Shown: positions 46,893 to 58,000 of the stretch, piece by piece
How positions within the stretch are numbered: position 1 is the stretch's first letter
Layout: each line of letters begins with the position of its first letter
Assembly (NCBI RefSeq): GCF_019175385.1
Contig: NC_083341.1
Location: 66,993,800 to 67,057,799 of the forward strand
Source: Lycium barbarum
Taxonomy: Eukaryota > Streptophyta > Magnoliopsida > Solanales > Solanaceae
Direction: 5' to 3'
Length of the DNA stretch: 64,000 bases
Notes under the pieces: generated by a model
What the model saw: the letters and a program-made list of their open reading frames with translations, nothing else
Databases searched by the model: none
What the model was told of the DNA's origin: nothing
Made by a program: the position numbers and the translations under genes

Positions 46893-47720
46893 TCAGTTAT
46901 TGTTACTCCATAAGACCTTGACTGAAGCTACTTCTTTGTTTTTAAGTCTCCGCACTTGCCCATCTAGTATGACAATGGGTACCTCCTCATAAGTCAACCT
47001 TTCTGTAACTTGAACATCATCTACCGGCACGATTCTAGTGGGATCTCCGACACATTTACGGAGCATGGATACATGGGAAACTAGATGGACAAATTCAAGC
47101 TCTGGAGGTAAGCCCAGTTCATAAGCTACTTGGCCTATCTTGCGGACAATCTTATAAGGTCTAACGTATCGAGGACTTAATTTTCCCTTCTTACCAAATG
47201 TCATCACGCCTTTCATCGGTGATACCTTTAAGAATACCCAATCATCAACTTGGAATTCTAAATCTCACCGACGGTTGTGCGCATAAGATTTCTGGCGATT
47301 TTGGGCTGCCAGTAGTCGATCCCGAATAACCTTGATCTTTTCCACTGCTTGTTGAATCAACTCCGGACCTATTAGTTGTGTATGTCCTACTTCAAACCAC
47401 CCAATTGGGGATCTACACTTTCTTCAATATAGGGCTTCATACGGGGCCATCTGGATACCGGAATGATAGATGTTGTTTTATGCGAATTCAATAAGAGGCA
47501 ATTGATCATCCCAGCTACCTCCAAAATCTAGCACAAATGCCCGCAACATATCATCCAAGGTCTGAATAGTGCGCTCGGCCTGTCCATCAGTTTGTGGATG
47601 AAACGCTGTGCTAAGCCTTACTTGAGTACCCAAACCTTCTTGGAAAGGCTTCCAGAATTTAGCTGTAAATTGTGCTCCTCTATCTGTGATAACAGATATC
47701 GGGACACCATGAAGTCTCAT
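46893..47720 (-). pseudogene. pol: Tekay integrase core and chromodomain, degraded
   Basis: 47720-47478 encodes GVPISVITDRGAQF, FHPQTDGQAERTIQTLDDML and WDDQLPLIEFA, so the second Asp and the Glu of the catalytic triad are present. 47477-47217 is readable with stops. 47216-46893 encodes MKGVMTFGKKGKLSPRYV, ELEFVHLVSHVSMLRKC and the chromodomain-like RLKNKEVASVKVLWSNNN. The first catalytic Asp and everything before it are deleted. Confidence 0.85.
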
Positions 47721-47805
47721 AATTCATTAAACAGGCGGCAGGGGCAAAAATTAAAGAAGGCATAAATGAGGGGCAAACTATGAAGACCAGCCCAAAAGAA
47801 TGCCA

Positions 47806-48066
47806 CTCCGCGCAAAAAAAAAAGTAAGTTGTTTGCAGCTTATAAGCTAAAAAAAAATAAGTTGCGGTAGTCTAACTTTTTTTTTTTTTTTTGGCTTATA
47901 AGCTGTTTTCAGCTTATAAGCTGCTTTAGATAAGCTAAGTCAAATGGGCCCAATTATTTTTTTGAGCTTATTTTAAGCACAAAATAACTTTAAGTTGGCC
48001 AGCCAAACACTCAAAAAAGCTGAAAACAGCTTATAAGCAACTTATAAGTCAATCAAAACGGGCTCT
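47806..48066 (-). mobile_element. Foldback MITE, hAT-like
   Basis: Minus strand begins GAGCCCGTTTTGATTGACTT and contains GCTTATAAGCTGTTTTCAGC several times. Arms near 47892-47930 and 48015-48050 are inverted copies. This is a common plant MITE type with GGGCYCGTTT ends. The left end is degenerate and placed approximately; I could not find a target duplication. Confidence 0.55.
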
Positions 48067-48114
48067 TAATCGGAAATGGTGTGGGGTACCCATATTAAAG
48101 GAACAAACAACAAA

Positions 48115-48123
48115 AAGAATAAA
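48115..48123. repeat. 9-bp target duplication of MITE, left copy
   Basis: AAGAATAAA is repeated exactly at 48790-48798. Confidence 0.85.
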
Positions 48124-48789
48124 GGGCAAAGGGCAAAGGTGAAAATATAAACCTCAATTTTCAATTTTGCGATTTAGAGCAGATATACCTCTCGTTATAA
48201 AAGTGATGTATATAGACCTTGCCTTTATAAAATGATATAAATACACCCCGCCATTATAAAATGGTTCAAATATATCCTTTTTACTGACGAGATTCTTTTA
48301 AAACAATATTTAGGTTATTTTTTAATTAAAAAAATGTCATGTGACTTTAAAAAAAGGTCTACCCATTTTTTTGAGTAGACATATTTTCTAAAGGCACATA
48401 GTAATTTTTTTCCTAATGGATCGGGTCTGGTTCGTCTAAAATAATGGGTAGACTTATTTTTTTTAAAGTCACGGAGATATTCTTTTAAACGAACTATACC
48501 CGACACACCAAAAAATAATTACCGAGGCTTTAGAAAAATATGTCTACAAAAAAAAAAATAGGTAAACTTTTTTTTAAAGTCACATGGCATTTTTTTAATT
48601 AAAAAATAACCTAAATAATTTTTTTAAAAAACTCCCGTCAGCGAAAAGGGTATATTTGCATCATTTTGTAACGGCATGGGTATATTTACACCATTTTGTA
48701 ATGGCAGGGGTATATATACACTACTTTTGTATTGGGGGGTATATCTGCTCTAAATCGCAAAGTTGAGCGGTATATTTGTACCTTTGCCC
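48124..48789. mobile_element. Mutator-like MITE with long terminal inverted repeats, 666 bp
   Basis: Left end GGGCAAAGGTGAAAATATAA (after an extra GGGCAAA) is the inverse of the right end, ...TACCTTTGCCC. Pairing resumes around GCGATTTAGAGCAGATATACC on the left and GGTATATCTGCTCTAAATCGC on the right, and further inward (TTTAATTAAAAAA, GTAGACTTATTTT) so most of the element folds back. A perfect 9-bp duplication is the Mutator signature. It encodes no protein. Confidence 0.85.
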
Positions 48790-48866
48790 AAGAATAAATA
48801 TAGTACAAGTTTTTGCACCGATTGGCAAACTGGTCTTCAATTTTTACCTCTCATGTCTGTGATATT

Positions 48867-49141
48867 TAGGGCCCGTTTGGCCATAATTTTTTTTTACTTT
48901 TTTCCGGAAAACTGGAAATCAACGTTTGGCCATGGAAATTCCAAATACAACTTCAATTGGAATTTGAAAAACACAAAAAACTTGTTTTCACTTCTTTTTT
49001 TACTTTTTTCACTTTCAATACATTCAAACAACCAAATATTCTTTGAAAAAATTATAACCAAACACAATTCCATGTTCAACTCCAACTCCAAAATACCAAA
49101 TAAAGAGAAAAATATTTGGTTTTCATGGCCAAACGCCTACT
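48867..49141. mobile_element. hAT-like MITE, about 275 bp
   Basis: Left end TAGGGCCCGTTTGGCCATAA, right end TTTTCATGGCCAAACGCCTA. The ends are inverted over about 15-18 bases with mismatches. The 48763-49221 frame crossing it is an AT-rich artefact. Confidence 0.65.
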
Positions 49142-49245
49142 TAATTTTTGCCCTTGTTGCTTATGTGATGAAAATATTCAAACCTTTGCTCGGCATAAGT
49201 TGTGTAACATTGGCCTCATGAGCACTTGTTAGGTTACCAGTAGGG

Positions 49246-49345
49246 ATGGCAACGGGGCGATGAGGGTGCGGGTGCGGGGCGGTGCAATTCGGTGCGGGTT
49301 GAAATCTGAAAATTTCAATTTTATGCGGCGTGGGTGTGGGTGCGG
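49246..49345 (+). mobile_element. Possible hAT terminal fragment
   Basis: TAGGGATGGCAACGGGGC is a typical hAT (Ac/Tag-type) terminal sequence. It is followed by a GGTGCGGGTGCGGG-type G-rich tract with direct subrepeats. No matching second end was found. Confidence 0.4.
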
Positions 49346-49944
49346 GTGTGGGGGCTTAAGCTATCTCTTATATTCTTTGCCTTCGTTCTTCCTCTCTCGG
49401 TTGTCTGTCACTTATTCTCTGAAGAGTGGAACTTTCTATCACTTAATTATTCTGTGAAGCTGTCACTTCAGATTTGTGTTAGTCAAATTTACAACTACCT
49501 TCTGCCCTCACAAATAGCATAACATATTAATAATATAATGAATTTATTTGTAGAAAAAATATCTTTGTAGAAAATATATCATACAGCTATAGTTATATAT
49601 GTGCTTATATATGTATAATTGTTTATGGTATGAGAAAAAGATATTAACTTAATGTTCTAAAGGGTACAGTGAATGGCATATAATCAAGTGGTTAAAATTT
49701 ATAAAATCAAAAGTTCAGTAGCTCCTAATACAGTGAAAATATTATGGCAGAACTATTTCACTCTATAGTTTTAGTGGCTCCAAATTTTAAGCAATCAAAA
49801 GTTTCACCTGTAACAAATTTTAATATGTACAAATATATACAAACAACAGAAATAATGCAACACTTTATGTATCTAGGGATTAACTCGTATAAAATACATC
49901 ATCTCAAAATCAAAAAAGGAAAATTTAGCGGGGGCCAAACTTAT
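49346..49944. other. AT-rich intergenic stretch, nothing recognised
   Basis: No ORF with a known domain and no repeat shared with the rest of the window. It ends where a minus-strand LTR begins. Confidence 0.5.
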
Positions 49945-52256
49945 TGTCACGATCCAAACTGAAGGGCCATGCACCTAACCTTACTTGCCAAGTACCACTA
50001 GACATACATCTGTAACATAATCATAAGCATAGGTGGGCCATTAGGGCCACTATGAGATAACCTGCTGACTCATAGAAGTAATAGACTGGAATAAAATAAA
50101 TCTGAAAGGACATACTGTCAAACACACATTTGACTGCACATAACTGTCTACAAGCCTCTACTGGAGTACATGACATAATGTGGTTGGGACAGGGCCCCAC
50201 CATACCCATGTATATGCATATATAACCATGCTGACTCACAAGGCAACTCCGGAACAAGTGGAGCACAACAACGCTGTTGGCTGAGCTGATATCCTATTGG
50301 GAGGGCCGTCAACCTGTATATCAAGACCTGCGGGCATGAAACGCAGCGTCCCTAGGCAAAAGGGATGTTAGTATAGACAAAGTACTAAGTATGTAAGACA
50401 TAAAAGAAACATAGTAATGAAAGGCATGAAAGAAACATAGTAATGACATGAAAGTAACATAAGATAAGAGAGAGTCAACTTGTACATATGAATGCCTCTG
50501 AGCACGTATGACATGTATGCTTTCTTTTGAATATATATATATAAGCCACACTGTGGGGCTGCATCATCATCATTACGCCACTCTTTGGGGCTATCATCAT
50601 CATACTGTACCCAGCTGCAGTAGTGTGCACAATAGGTGCCATACCCGGCCGACTATAGCGCGACTTGGTGTAGTAAAATAGTACATATATATATAATGCA
50701 TGGATGAGAGCACAAAGAGGTGTTACGACTCTATCGGAGTGACGTAAGGTCGATATACCTCCGATTACCATTATGGAACTAACATCACCGACACATCTCA
50801 CCTTGAGGGATCAATGACCATAAGGTAAGATCAACAACCATAAGACAAGATCAATAACATCATAAGAAGAACAAGGACATAAGCTTCTAGTATATCTAAA
50901 AGTATAATCATTATGGAATGACTTTCGTTTACGTTTCGTTTCGTTATAAATCATGCCAAAATGAAAGAAGAGTTAGCCTTAACATACCTCAAGTCGTCCA
51001 AGCAATCTAAATAATCGAGCTAATTACAACTAGCACGCCAATCCCATAACAAGGAATATATATGCAAGCTTAGATGGTGCTAGTATATCACGTATATCAA
51101 TGATAACTTGGTTCTAAAACGAAACTTGCAGCACTTCCCCTTATTCTCTAGCCACAACAACATATACAACAACCCATAATAACACAACAAGCTTACAAAA
51201 GTCCTTAAATACTCTTTTTACTATCCATACAAAGAATATACACCAAACAACCCAAAGTATACCAATATACAATATCAATATACACTTCCTTTCTTCCCAA
51301 TCAAGGAGCATAATCTCATCAACACACCAACAACATTAGATACTCTCCATATACACGGAAATTAGCTTAACAACACAACCACAACATGATCAAAATAGTC
51401 CATAATCTCAACATGGTTTCTAACTCATTCTTGGACTTCCTTTTTCACTTTCTTCCTTCAATCAAGTTTATAACAATCAAACAACCTCAAGAACATGCAA
51501 TAGAGATGAAACCGTACCTTAATCATGCAAGAACAAGCTCTGGATCAAATTACTTCACTAGGATGAAACTTCCAACTTCAACACTAAAGAGATATTTGAA
51601 CTCTACTAACCCTAGTGAGCTTCCTAGCACTTGATTCCATTGAGTTTTTCTTTGGTTTGGTATAAGAACTCATGGAGAGGGTTTGGGAGAGTTTTAGGGT
51701 CAGAAATGGGTGAAGAGCGAAACTAAATGAAGAAAAACGAATATAAAACTTCACTTAAAATTTAACCGACATAAAGTAAGCCCTAAATGTACGGGCCGTA
51801 CTTTCATATACGTCCCGTACATGTATCCCGTACATGGGATGTCAGATTTTCAACTTTCCGCCAACTTCTAGAAAATTCTGGAAAATGAGGTACGGGACGT
51901 GCAATTTTGTACGAGCCATACATTATCCTGTACTTCTCAGATTTGCAATCTGTCAGTTGAATTGGAATGAAGACTCACTAAAATTGAATTTACATAGGTT
52001 ATACATTCCATAAATCCTCATATTATAGGAGATATACCTCTCTCAAGTTGGCCCAAAAATCCTATCCAGAATTCTACCAAGTTTTCCCAAAGTTTTGACA
52101 AACTTGATTTCTTCGATTCACTTGATCCGGGAACCTTTAGATACTTGCTTAACACTTGTTAAAAGTTTTACTTATCCTTATAAGGTTTCATGGCCTCTCC
52201 GGCTTATGTTAGTTTACTTACGACGCAAACAGCGTGAATTTTTTTGAGGTGTAACA
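49945..52256 (-). mobile_element. 3' LTR of element G, 2312 bp
   Basis: Minus strand starts TGTTACACCTC and ends GGATCGTGACA. It carries GTACGGGCCGTAC-type palindromes (51797-51935), donor-like AAG|GTACGG (51513-51519), AGGTATGTTAAGGCTA (about 50974-50990) and hairpin 1 with stem TCCC/GGGA (50349-50352 with 50362-50365). Confidence 0.85.
51797..51935 (-). promoter_or_regulatory. GTACGGGCCGTAC and related palindromes in U3 of element G
   Basis: Full or half copies occur at about 51799, 51825, 51842, 51891 and 51911, in the U3 position where the other LTR families carry TATACGGWCCGTATA. The sequence differs but the palindromic design and place are alike. Confidence 0.5.
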
Positions 52257-52479
52257 TCCTTCCCCCCTTAGGAACATTCGTCCTCAAATGTTAGGCTCTC
52301 AGGAAATCTATAGAAATTTCGGCAGAGTCTCCCTTGTAACTGTAGTACCACCAACCAGTCATGCAGTAACCCAAATAATGCAACACCACACAGGGCCACA
52401 ATAATAATAACAATAATGTCCTTTCACGACCAGTAATCATAAGTAATAAAATACTACGAACTTGAAGACAATGATATCT

Positions 52480-53250
52480 CAGTCTAGGTCTCCTTTGGTA
52501 GCGGAAACAAATGCGGATATTTGGATCTCATATCTTTCTTAGCTTCTCAATTCATCTCCTCTACCTTCACATTCTTTCATAGTACTATTATCGAGGCTAC
52601 ATCTCTGGTTCTCAATCCACGAACCTGGAACTTGGCGATCTGAAAGGGTAGTAGGAACTTTCTCATACGGTAACTATTCTGTAATCTGAAAATCATCAAC
52701 TGGCACAACTCTGGGAGAATTTCTAATACACTTACGAAGCATAGACATATGAAAGACCGGATATGCGGATTCCAACTAAATCTAACTCGTAGGTCATTTG
52801 GCCCATTCTGCGTATAATCTTGTGAAGTCAAAAGTATCCAGGGATAAAATTGTTCTCCTTATCAAATCTGAAATCTTCTGATACTCTTCTGTCCTTATAA
52901 GACTTTATACGGTCCATCTGGATGCTGGTATGGTGACTACAACCATATGCTGATTCAAGCCACATTAACTGGTCATCCAAACTTCCTTACAGGTCCAACA
53001 TACATGCTCATAACATATCCCAAGGCGTCTGAAAAGTGCGCTCTACCTACTCATCTATCTCAAGGTGGAGAGCAATACTGCAGTAACCTACATTCTCCAG
53101 GTTTCTCTGAATGTACTGATCTTCAGGTGTTAGTAGAAACTGAGCATCTTAACCGAATAAAAAAAATGCTAGGTAACCGGACAGTTCCATATATAGCTTA
53201 CTTAATTCCTTATGATCATAAAATCCATACTGATCATTCCTTCATTCCTC
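52480..53250 (-). pseudogene. pol: Tekay integrase and chromodomain remnant of element G, strongly decayed
   Basis: On the minus strand, 52960-53060 gives DMLRACMLDL, stop, then GSLDDQLMWLESAYG of the integrase core end. 52650-52760 gives HMSMLRKCIRN and VPVDDFQITE, and 52580-52640 gives QVRGLRTRDVASIIVLW of the chromodomain region. Multiple stops and shifts are present. This is more decayed than the copy at 46893-47720. Confidence 0.75.
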
Positions 53251-53259
53251 AATGACATA

Positions 53260-55600
53260 TCCATATTTTTACCTCGGTCTTTTAGGCTTTTGTTTATTTA
53301 TTAACGAACCATGAACTCTGTAATATTTCCTTTTTATTGATATACTAAGGTGATACATCTTTGTTGTCTCTGAATAGATCATCTACCCTTGATACATTTA
53401 ACATAGAGTCGGTATTTCTATTTTAGGAATCCATCTTGTTGAGATACTCATTTCCTAAATCCCCTTTCGAGCTTTGTTTTTTTTCTTAAAAAAAAAAAAT
53501 ACCATATCTAGGATGCCATGTCATTACTCAGGTTTCCCAACATGTACCATATCTTGATATTGTTATCCTCAGCTACGATACGCTTCACTAGTTGAAGATC
53601 TATAGTGATCTTGGCAAGCTTCTCATATACTTATATCACTTCTACGGTGTATAATTCCATAACCTTCTGCTACCTTCCTGAATAAACGTATCAATTTCGG
53701 TGTTAGATCCATCGTTATTAATTTTAATGCAATGAAGCTGTCTTACACAAACTTACTCCTCATAATCCTCTTCACTACCGCTACTAGCCTTTAGATCCTC
53801 ATTTAGGTCCATCTTATTCTATTTACTTACAATGCGACTTTAATTTTTTTTACGTCCTGACTATTCTTTGCCTGGAATTCTCGTATCATCTATAACCTTT
53901 CGCTCCCATATAATCATACACATTTTTTTTTATAGTAGGCTGTTACCGTCAAGTACTCGCGTTCCTTCGAATAGTTCATTTTCATTTCAGCCCTCTTCTA
54001 TTGTTAACTCCGCATCTTTCCCTCAACAAAGATGTTACTAGATTATGACTCGAATGCTTTTGCCTTTAAGGCTTTCCCTGTACAATGCTTTCCCAACCGT
54101 TCTGTGATGCTAGAACTTCGTACCACACGACTAGCTCGCGGTGGCTATTGCACCTAACTTCTTATCTTAGTCCATTATTTACTTCGAGTGCCATCATACT
54201 CAATCCTTCTCTGTTTCTTCATTATTGAACTTCCTGTTACACCCTTATCTTGAAACTTCGAGTAGTTCTTTCCTTGGAGTGCTATCTCCCAATCTTTATT
54301 TAGTCATGCATATGACTGGCTGGTTATGTTTATCCTCAAATTGTCCTTACACCTTATCTGCCTGCTAGCGTAATATCCCTTTAAGGTGGTTTCTGATTCC
54401 TTTTTGTTATTATCTGTCCATCTTCTAACAAGGCATACTTCTGATCCCATACTTGTCGTCTCATCTTCCCCCTTGAGGTATTAGCCCGCTACTCTATATT
54501 TAACATCTTATTTAGCTTTCCTTTCTCCTGCAAGTACATACTCCCAGCAATTTTCGCGACTAATCTTAATCGTAACTATTCGTCGTCTGAGTCTATCTGG
54601 TCAGTTTCACATACATGTAAAGGGTCACATATTATCATAGACGTATTGGCCCTGGATGGGCCTAATCTTTCATCGAAGAGATCTTCTTAATTTTCCTTAC
54701 CGTCCTTCCAGAAATCATCTTTCTCCTATTACTCACTCTCCCATTTCATCATTGTAATGGTATCTAGCATAGAATTCTATTCTCAAAAATCTGCCCTAAT
54801 TGTTAATATTCCTCCTTTTCTTCATTACATAAACACCTGTTCTTTAGGCAGGTCTCTTTTAGACTACAAGTTCGTCTCATCAATGAAAGGCGTATTTTGT
54901 ATCAATTTGCGACTTCAAACTCATCCAATGCCCATCATACAAATAATTCTTTCAAAACATCAATCACTTCCTTCATTAGCTATTCAGCCTTGTATTACTA
55001 GCTCAATAATCCTGTGGTAATAAAAATTCTGGAGGAAAATGTTCCATACCTTGGTCCTACCTTTGTCTTATACATTCCTGCGGATCAAATCATGATTCAT
55101 ATATCCTTATGCTCGTACCTATATATAACACCCTTGCCAATATACTCTATACGATAAGAAGGCTCTCGTCAATATCTAGCTTATTGAGTAACATACATCG
55201 TTCTTTTACCTCTTCTAACAAATCATATCCCTTTTTAACATTCAAACAATAACTATCCTTGGCTACATTTTGTATCATATCCCCTTTAGACATTAGGCAT
55301 CATAATCCTTATAACCGATACTCTTCTTCGTTGAACCATGTCTTATATATACTTCTCTTGTCTAATCATACCATTACCATATTACCAGTCACACTCTTAA
55401 CCTGTCGTCTGACCACAGATTCCACTCAAGGTTCCTCTTTAATATTACTCTTTTTTCCTTTCCTTAATATAATCATTGGGGTTTTACGACTTACCGTCGT
55501 TGCATAACATAAAACATTTGAAAATCATACTTGCTTAATTTTAACACTTTATCAAAGCGACAAATATACCTTTCATCATTAGTTGCTCTGGTCCTAAAAC
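53260..55600 (-). mobile_element. Non-coding filler of element G
   Basis: No RT or RNase H motif is visible. Several stretches align with element B filler, for example the CATACTCAATCCTTC words near 54201 and TTTAGTCATGCATATGACTG at 54299. In element G this filler separates the gag-like leader from the integrase remnant. Confidence 0.55.
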
Positions 55601-55766
55601 TCCGACGGATGTGAGACTTTCCATAGCCCTACTCTAGAACCCTGATCTAGTACGAATTGCTCTAACATGGGCTGGGAAAATTCTTCTTCCCGTTGTCTCT
55701 CTGTCTGTTGTTCACCGCCACCCGGAACATCTACAAATGTACCAACTATACTAACCTGTCCGGTCT

Positions 55767-55868
55767 AGCCACCACCTTCATTTGAACCTTGCTCCGACGA
55801 AGCCACCACCTTCATTTGAACCTTGCTCCGACGAAGCCACCACCTTCATTTGAACCTTGCTCCGACGA
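55767..55868 (-). repeat. 34-bp tandem repeat, three copies
   Basis: Units AGCCACCACC...GACGA start at 55767, 55801 and 55835, with an 8-base partial fourth at 55869. They are virtually identical, so the expansion is recent. Because 34 is not a multiple of three, successive units are read in different frames. Confidence 0.92.
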
Positions 55869-55874
55869 AGCCAC

Positions 55875-56270
55875 CAAGCCTTGGTTAATAGGGTCCTCAG
55901 GCTACAAACTCCTTGGTTTCTCGGAAGGCCCTGCACTCTCTGTTGGTCAATCATAATACGAAGCTTGGGGATCAACTTCCAGCATTAGCCTTTCTCTTCC
56001 TTGCCCAGCTATAGCCAAAGGTGAAACTGATAACATCAGAGCTTTTCATGGCTCCTCTACACTTATCAAAGTGAACGATGCTTGTAGTATTGATTCATCC
56101 TGAATCTCAGACGGATCTGTTTCTATAGAAGACATAATCTCAGATGGGTCCGTCTCCAAGAAGGGTATATCCTCACTTGGGTCCTCCTCTAAAGAGTAAC
56201 ACACTCCTCCTCTTGTCGTCATTGTAATCCTCGAATCATCCGTAGCCTCTTTCTGAAGAAGTCATCATCA
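55875..56270 (-). pseudogene. Gag-like leader remnant of element G
   Basis: The minus strand downstream of the primer region gives MTTRGGVCYSLEEDPSEDIP and then ETDPSEI twice, followed by stops. It sits where gag should begin but has no capsid or knuckle motif. I cannot assign a function. It could be an eroded gag N-terminus. Confidence 0.4.
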
Positions 56271-56463
56271 AACTATATAACAACAAAGGTCAGGGTTGAA
56301 GATTTCACACCCTATGACTCCGCTCAATAGCACGATCTAGAATACGAAATAAGGATAACCATTATAAATGCCCCCGTAGCCTCATGTTTATAAGTGTGGC
56401 ACGCAACACACCCATAAACAAGACTATACTAGACATGGCTTGTAGACAACCCTAGGACATAAC

Positions 56464-56475
56464 TGCTCCGATACC
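56464..56475 (-). other. Primer-binding site of element G
   Basis: The minus strand reads TGGTATCGGAGC, one base from the initiator-Met site, 5 bases from the LTR end at 56481. Confidence 0.75.
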
Positions 56476-56480
56476 ACTTT

Positions 56481-58000
56481 TATCACGACCTAAACTGAAG
56501 GGCCATGAGGGACACCTGACTTTACTTGCCAAGTACCTAGACATACATCTATAACATAATTATAAGCATAGGTGAGCTATTACGACCGTTATGAGATAAC
56601 CTGCTGACTTACAGAAGCAATAGAGTAGAATAAAATAACCCTAAAAGGACATAGCTACATAACAAGCCGGACATACTGGACGAGCCGACAAGGCTATCAC
56701 ACACACACATCTGATTGTACATAACTGTCTACAAGCCTCTACTGGAGTACATGACATAATGTGGTTGGGATAGGGCCCCATCATACCCATGCATATGCAT
56801 ATATAACCATGCTGACTCACAAGGCAACTCTGGAACAAGTGGAGCACAACAACACTGTCGGCTGAGCTGATATCCTATTGGGAGGGCCGTCAACCTGTAT
56901 ACCAAGACCTGTGGGCATGAAATGCAGCGTCCCCAGGAAAAAGGGATGTCAGTACGGACAAAGTACTGAGTATGTAAGACACGAAAGAAACATAGTAATG
57001 ATATGAAAGTAACATAAGATAAGAGAGAGTCAACCTGTACATCTGAATGCTTCTGAGAACGTATGACATGCATGCATTCTTTTAAAAACATATACATACA
57101 TATATATATATATAAGCCACACTGTGGGGCTGCATCATCATTATTAAGTCACTCTTTGGGGCTATCATCATCATACCATACCCAACTACAGTGGTGTGTA
57201 CAATAGGTGTAGTAAAATAGTACATATATATAATGCATGCATGAGAGCACACAGAGGTGTTACGACTCTATCAGAGTTACGGAAGGTCGGTATACCTCCA
57301 ATTACCATTATGGAACTAACATCATCAACACATCTCACCTTGAGGGATCAATGACAATAAGGTAAGATCAATAACCATAAGACAAGATCAATAACATCAT
57401 AAGAAGATCATGGACATAAGCTTCTAGTATATCTAAGAGTAAAATCATTATGAAATGACTTTTGTTTACGTTTCATTTCGTTATAGATCATGCCAAAATG
57501 AAAGAAGGGTTAGCCTTAACATACCTCAAGTCGTCCAAGCAATCTAACAATCGAGCTAATTACAACTAGCACGCCAATCCTATAACAAGGAATACATATG
57601 CAAACTTAGATGGTGCTAGTATATCACGTATATCAACGATAACTTAATTCTAAAACGAAATGAGCAACACTTCCCCTTATTATCTAGCCATAGCAACATA
57701 TACAACAACCCACAATAACATCAACAAGCTTACAAAAGTCCTTAAATACTCCTTTCACTATCTATACAAAGAATATACACCAAACTACCCAAAGTATACC
57801 ACTATACACTTCCTTTCTTCCCAATCAAGGAGCATAATCTCATCAACACACCAACAACATTAGATACTATCCATATACATGGAAATTAGCTTAACAACAC
57901 AACCACAACATGCTCAAAATAGTCCATAATCTAAATATGGTTTCTAACTCATTCTTGGACTTCATTTTTTCACTTTCTTCCTTCAATCAAGTTTTATAAC
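56481..58000 (-). mobile_element. 5' LTR of element G, truncated at 58000
   Basis: It matches 49945-51480 closely, with the terminal base change TGTCACG to TATCACG. Hairpin 1 stem is 56930-56933 with 56943-56946. The U3 portion is missing, because a different sequence starts at 58001. Confidence 0.85.

Larger units (their letters stand above)
44145..47722 (-). mobile_element. Minus-strand Tekay fragment F (3' LTR plus integrase end)
   Basis: It is a complete 3' LTR (46587-44145 on the minus strand) with polypurine tract and the 3' part of pol. The fragment stops abruptly at about 47722 within integrase. The rest of the element and of the interrupted Tat RT is missing to the right, so a deletion followed insertion. 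Confidence 0.85.
49945..58000 (-). mobile_element. Minus-strand Tekay-like element G, eroded, 5' LTR truncated
   Basis: Minus-strand order is truncated 5' LTR (58000-56481), primer site, gag-like leader remnant, filler (55600-53260), decayed integrase (53250-52480), polypurine tract and 3' LTR (52256-49945). The 5' LTR is cut at 58000 by a different repeat. The left flank is CTTAT; no right copy is available. Confidence 0.75.

Noticed and set aside
48763..49221. 152-codon open frame
   Set aside because: It starts in a MITE end and runs through a second MITE; the composition is AT-driven.
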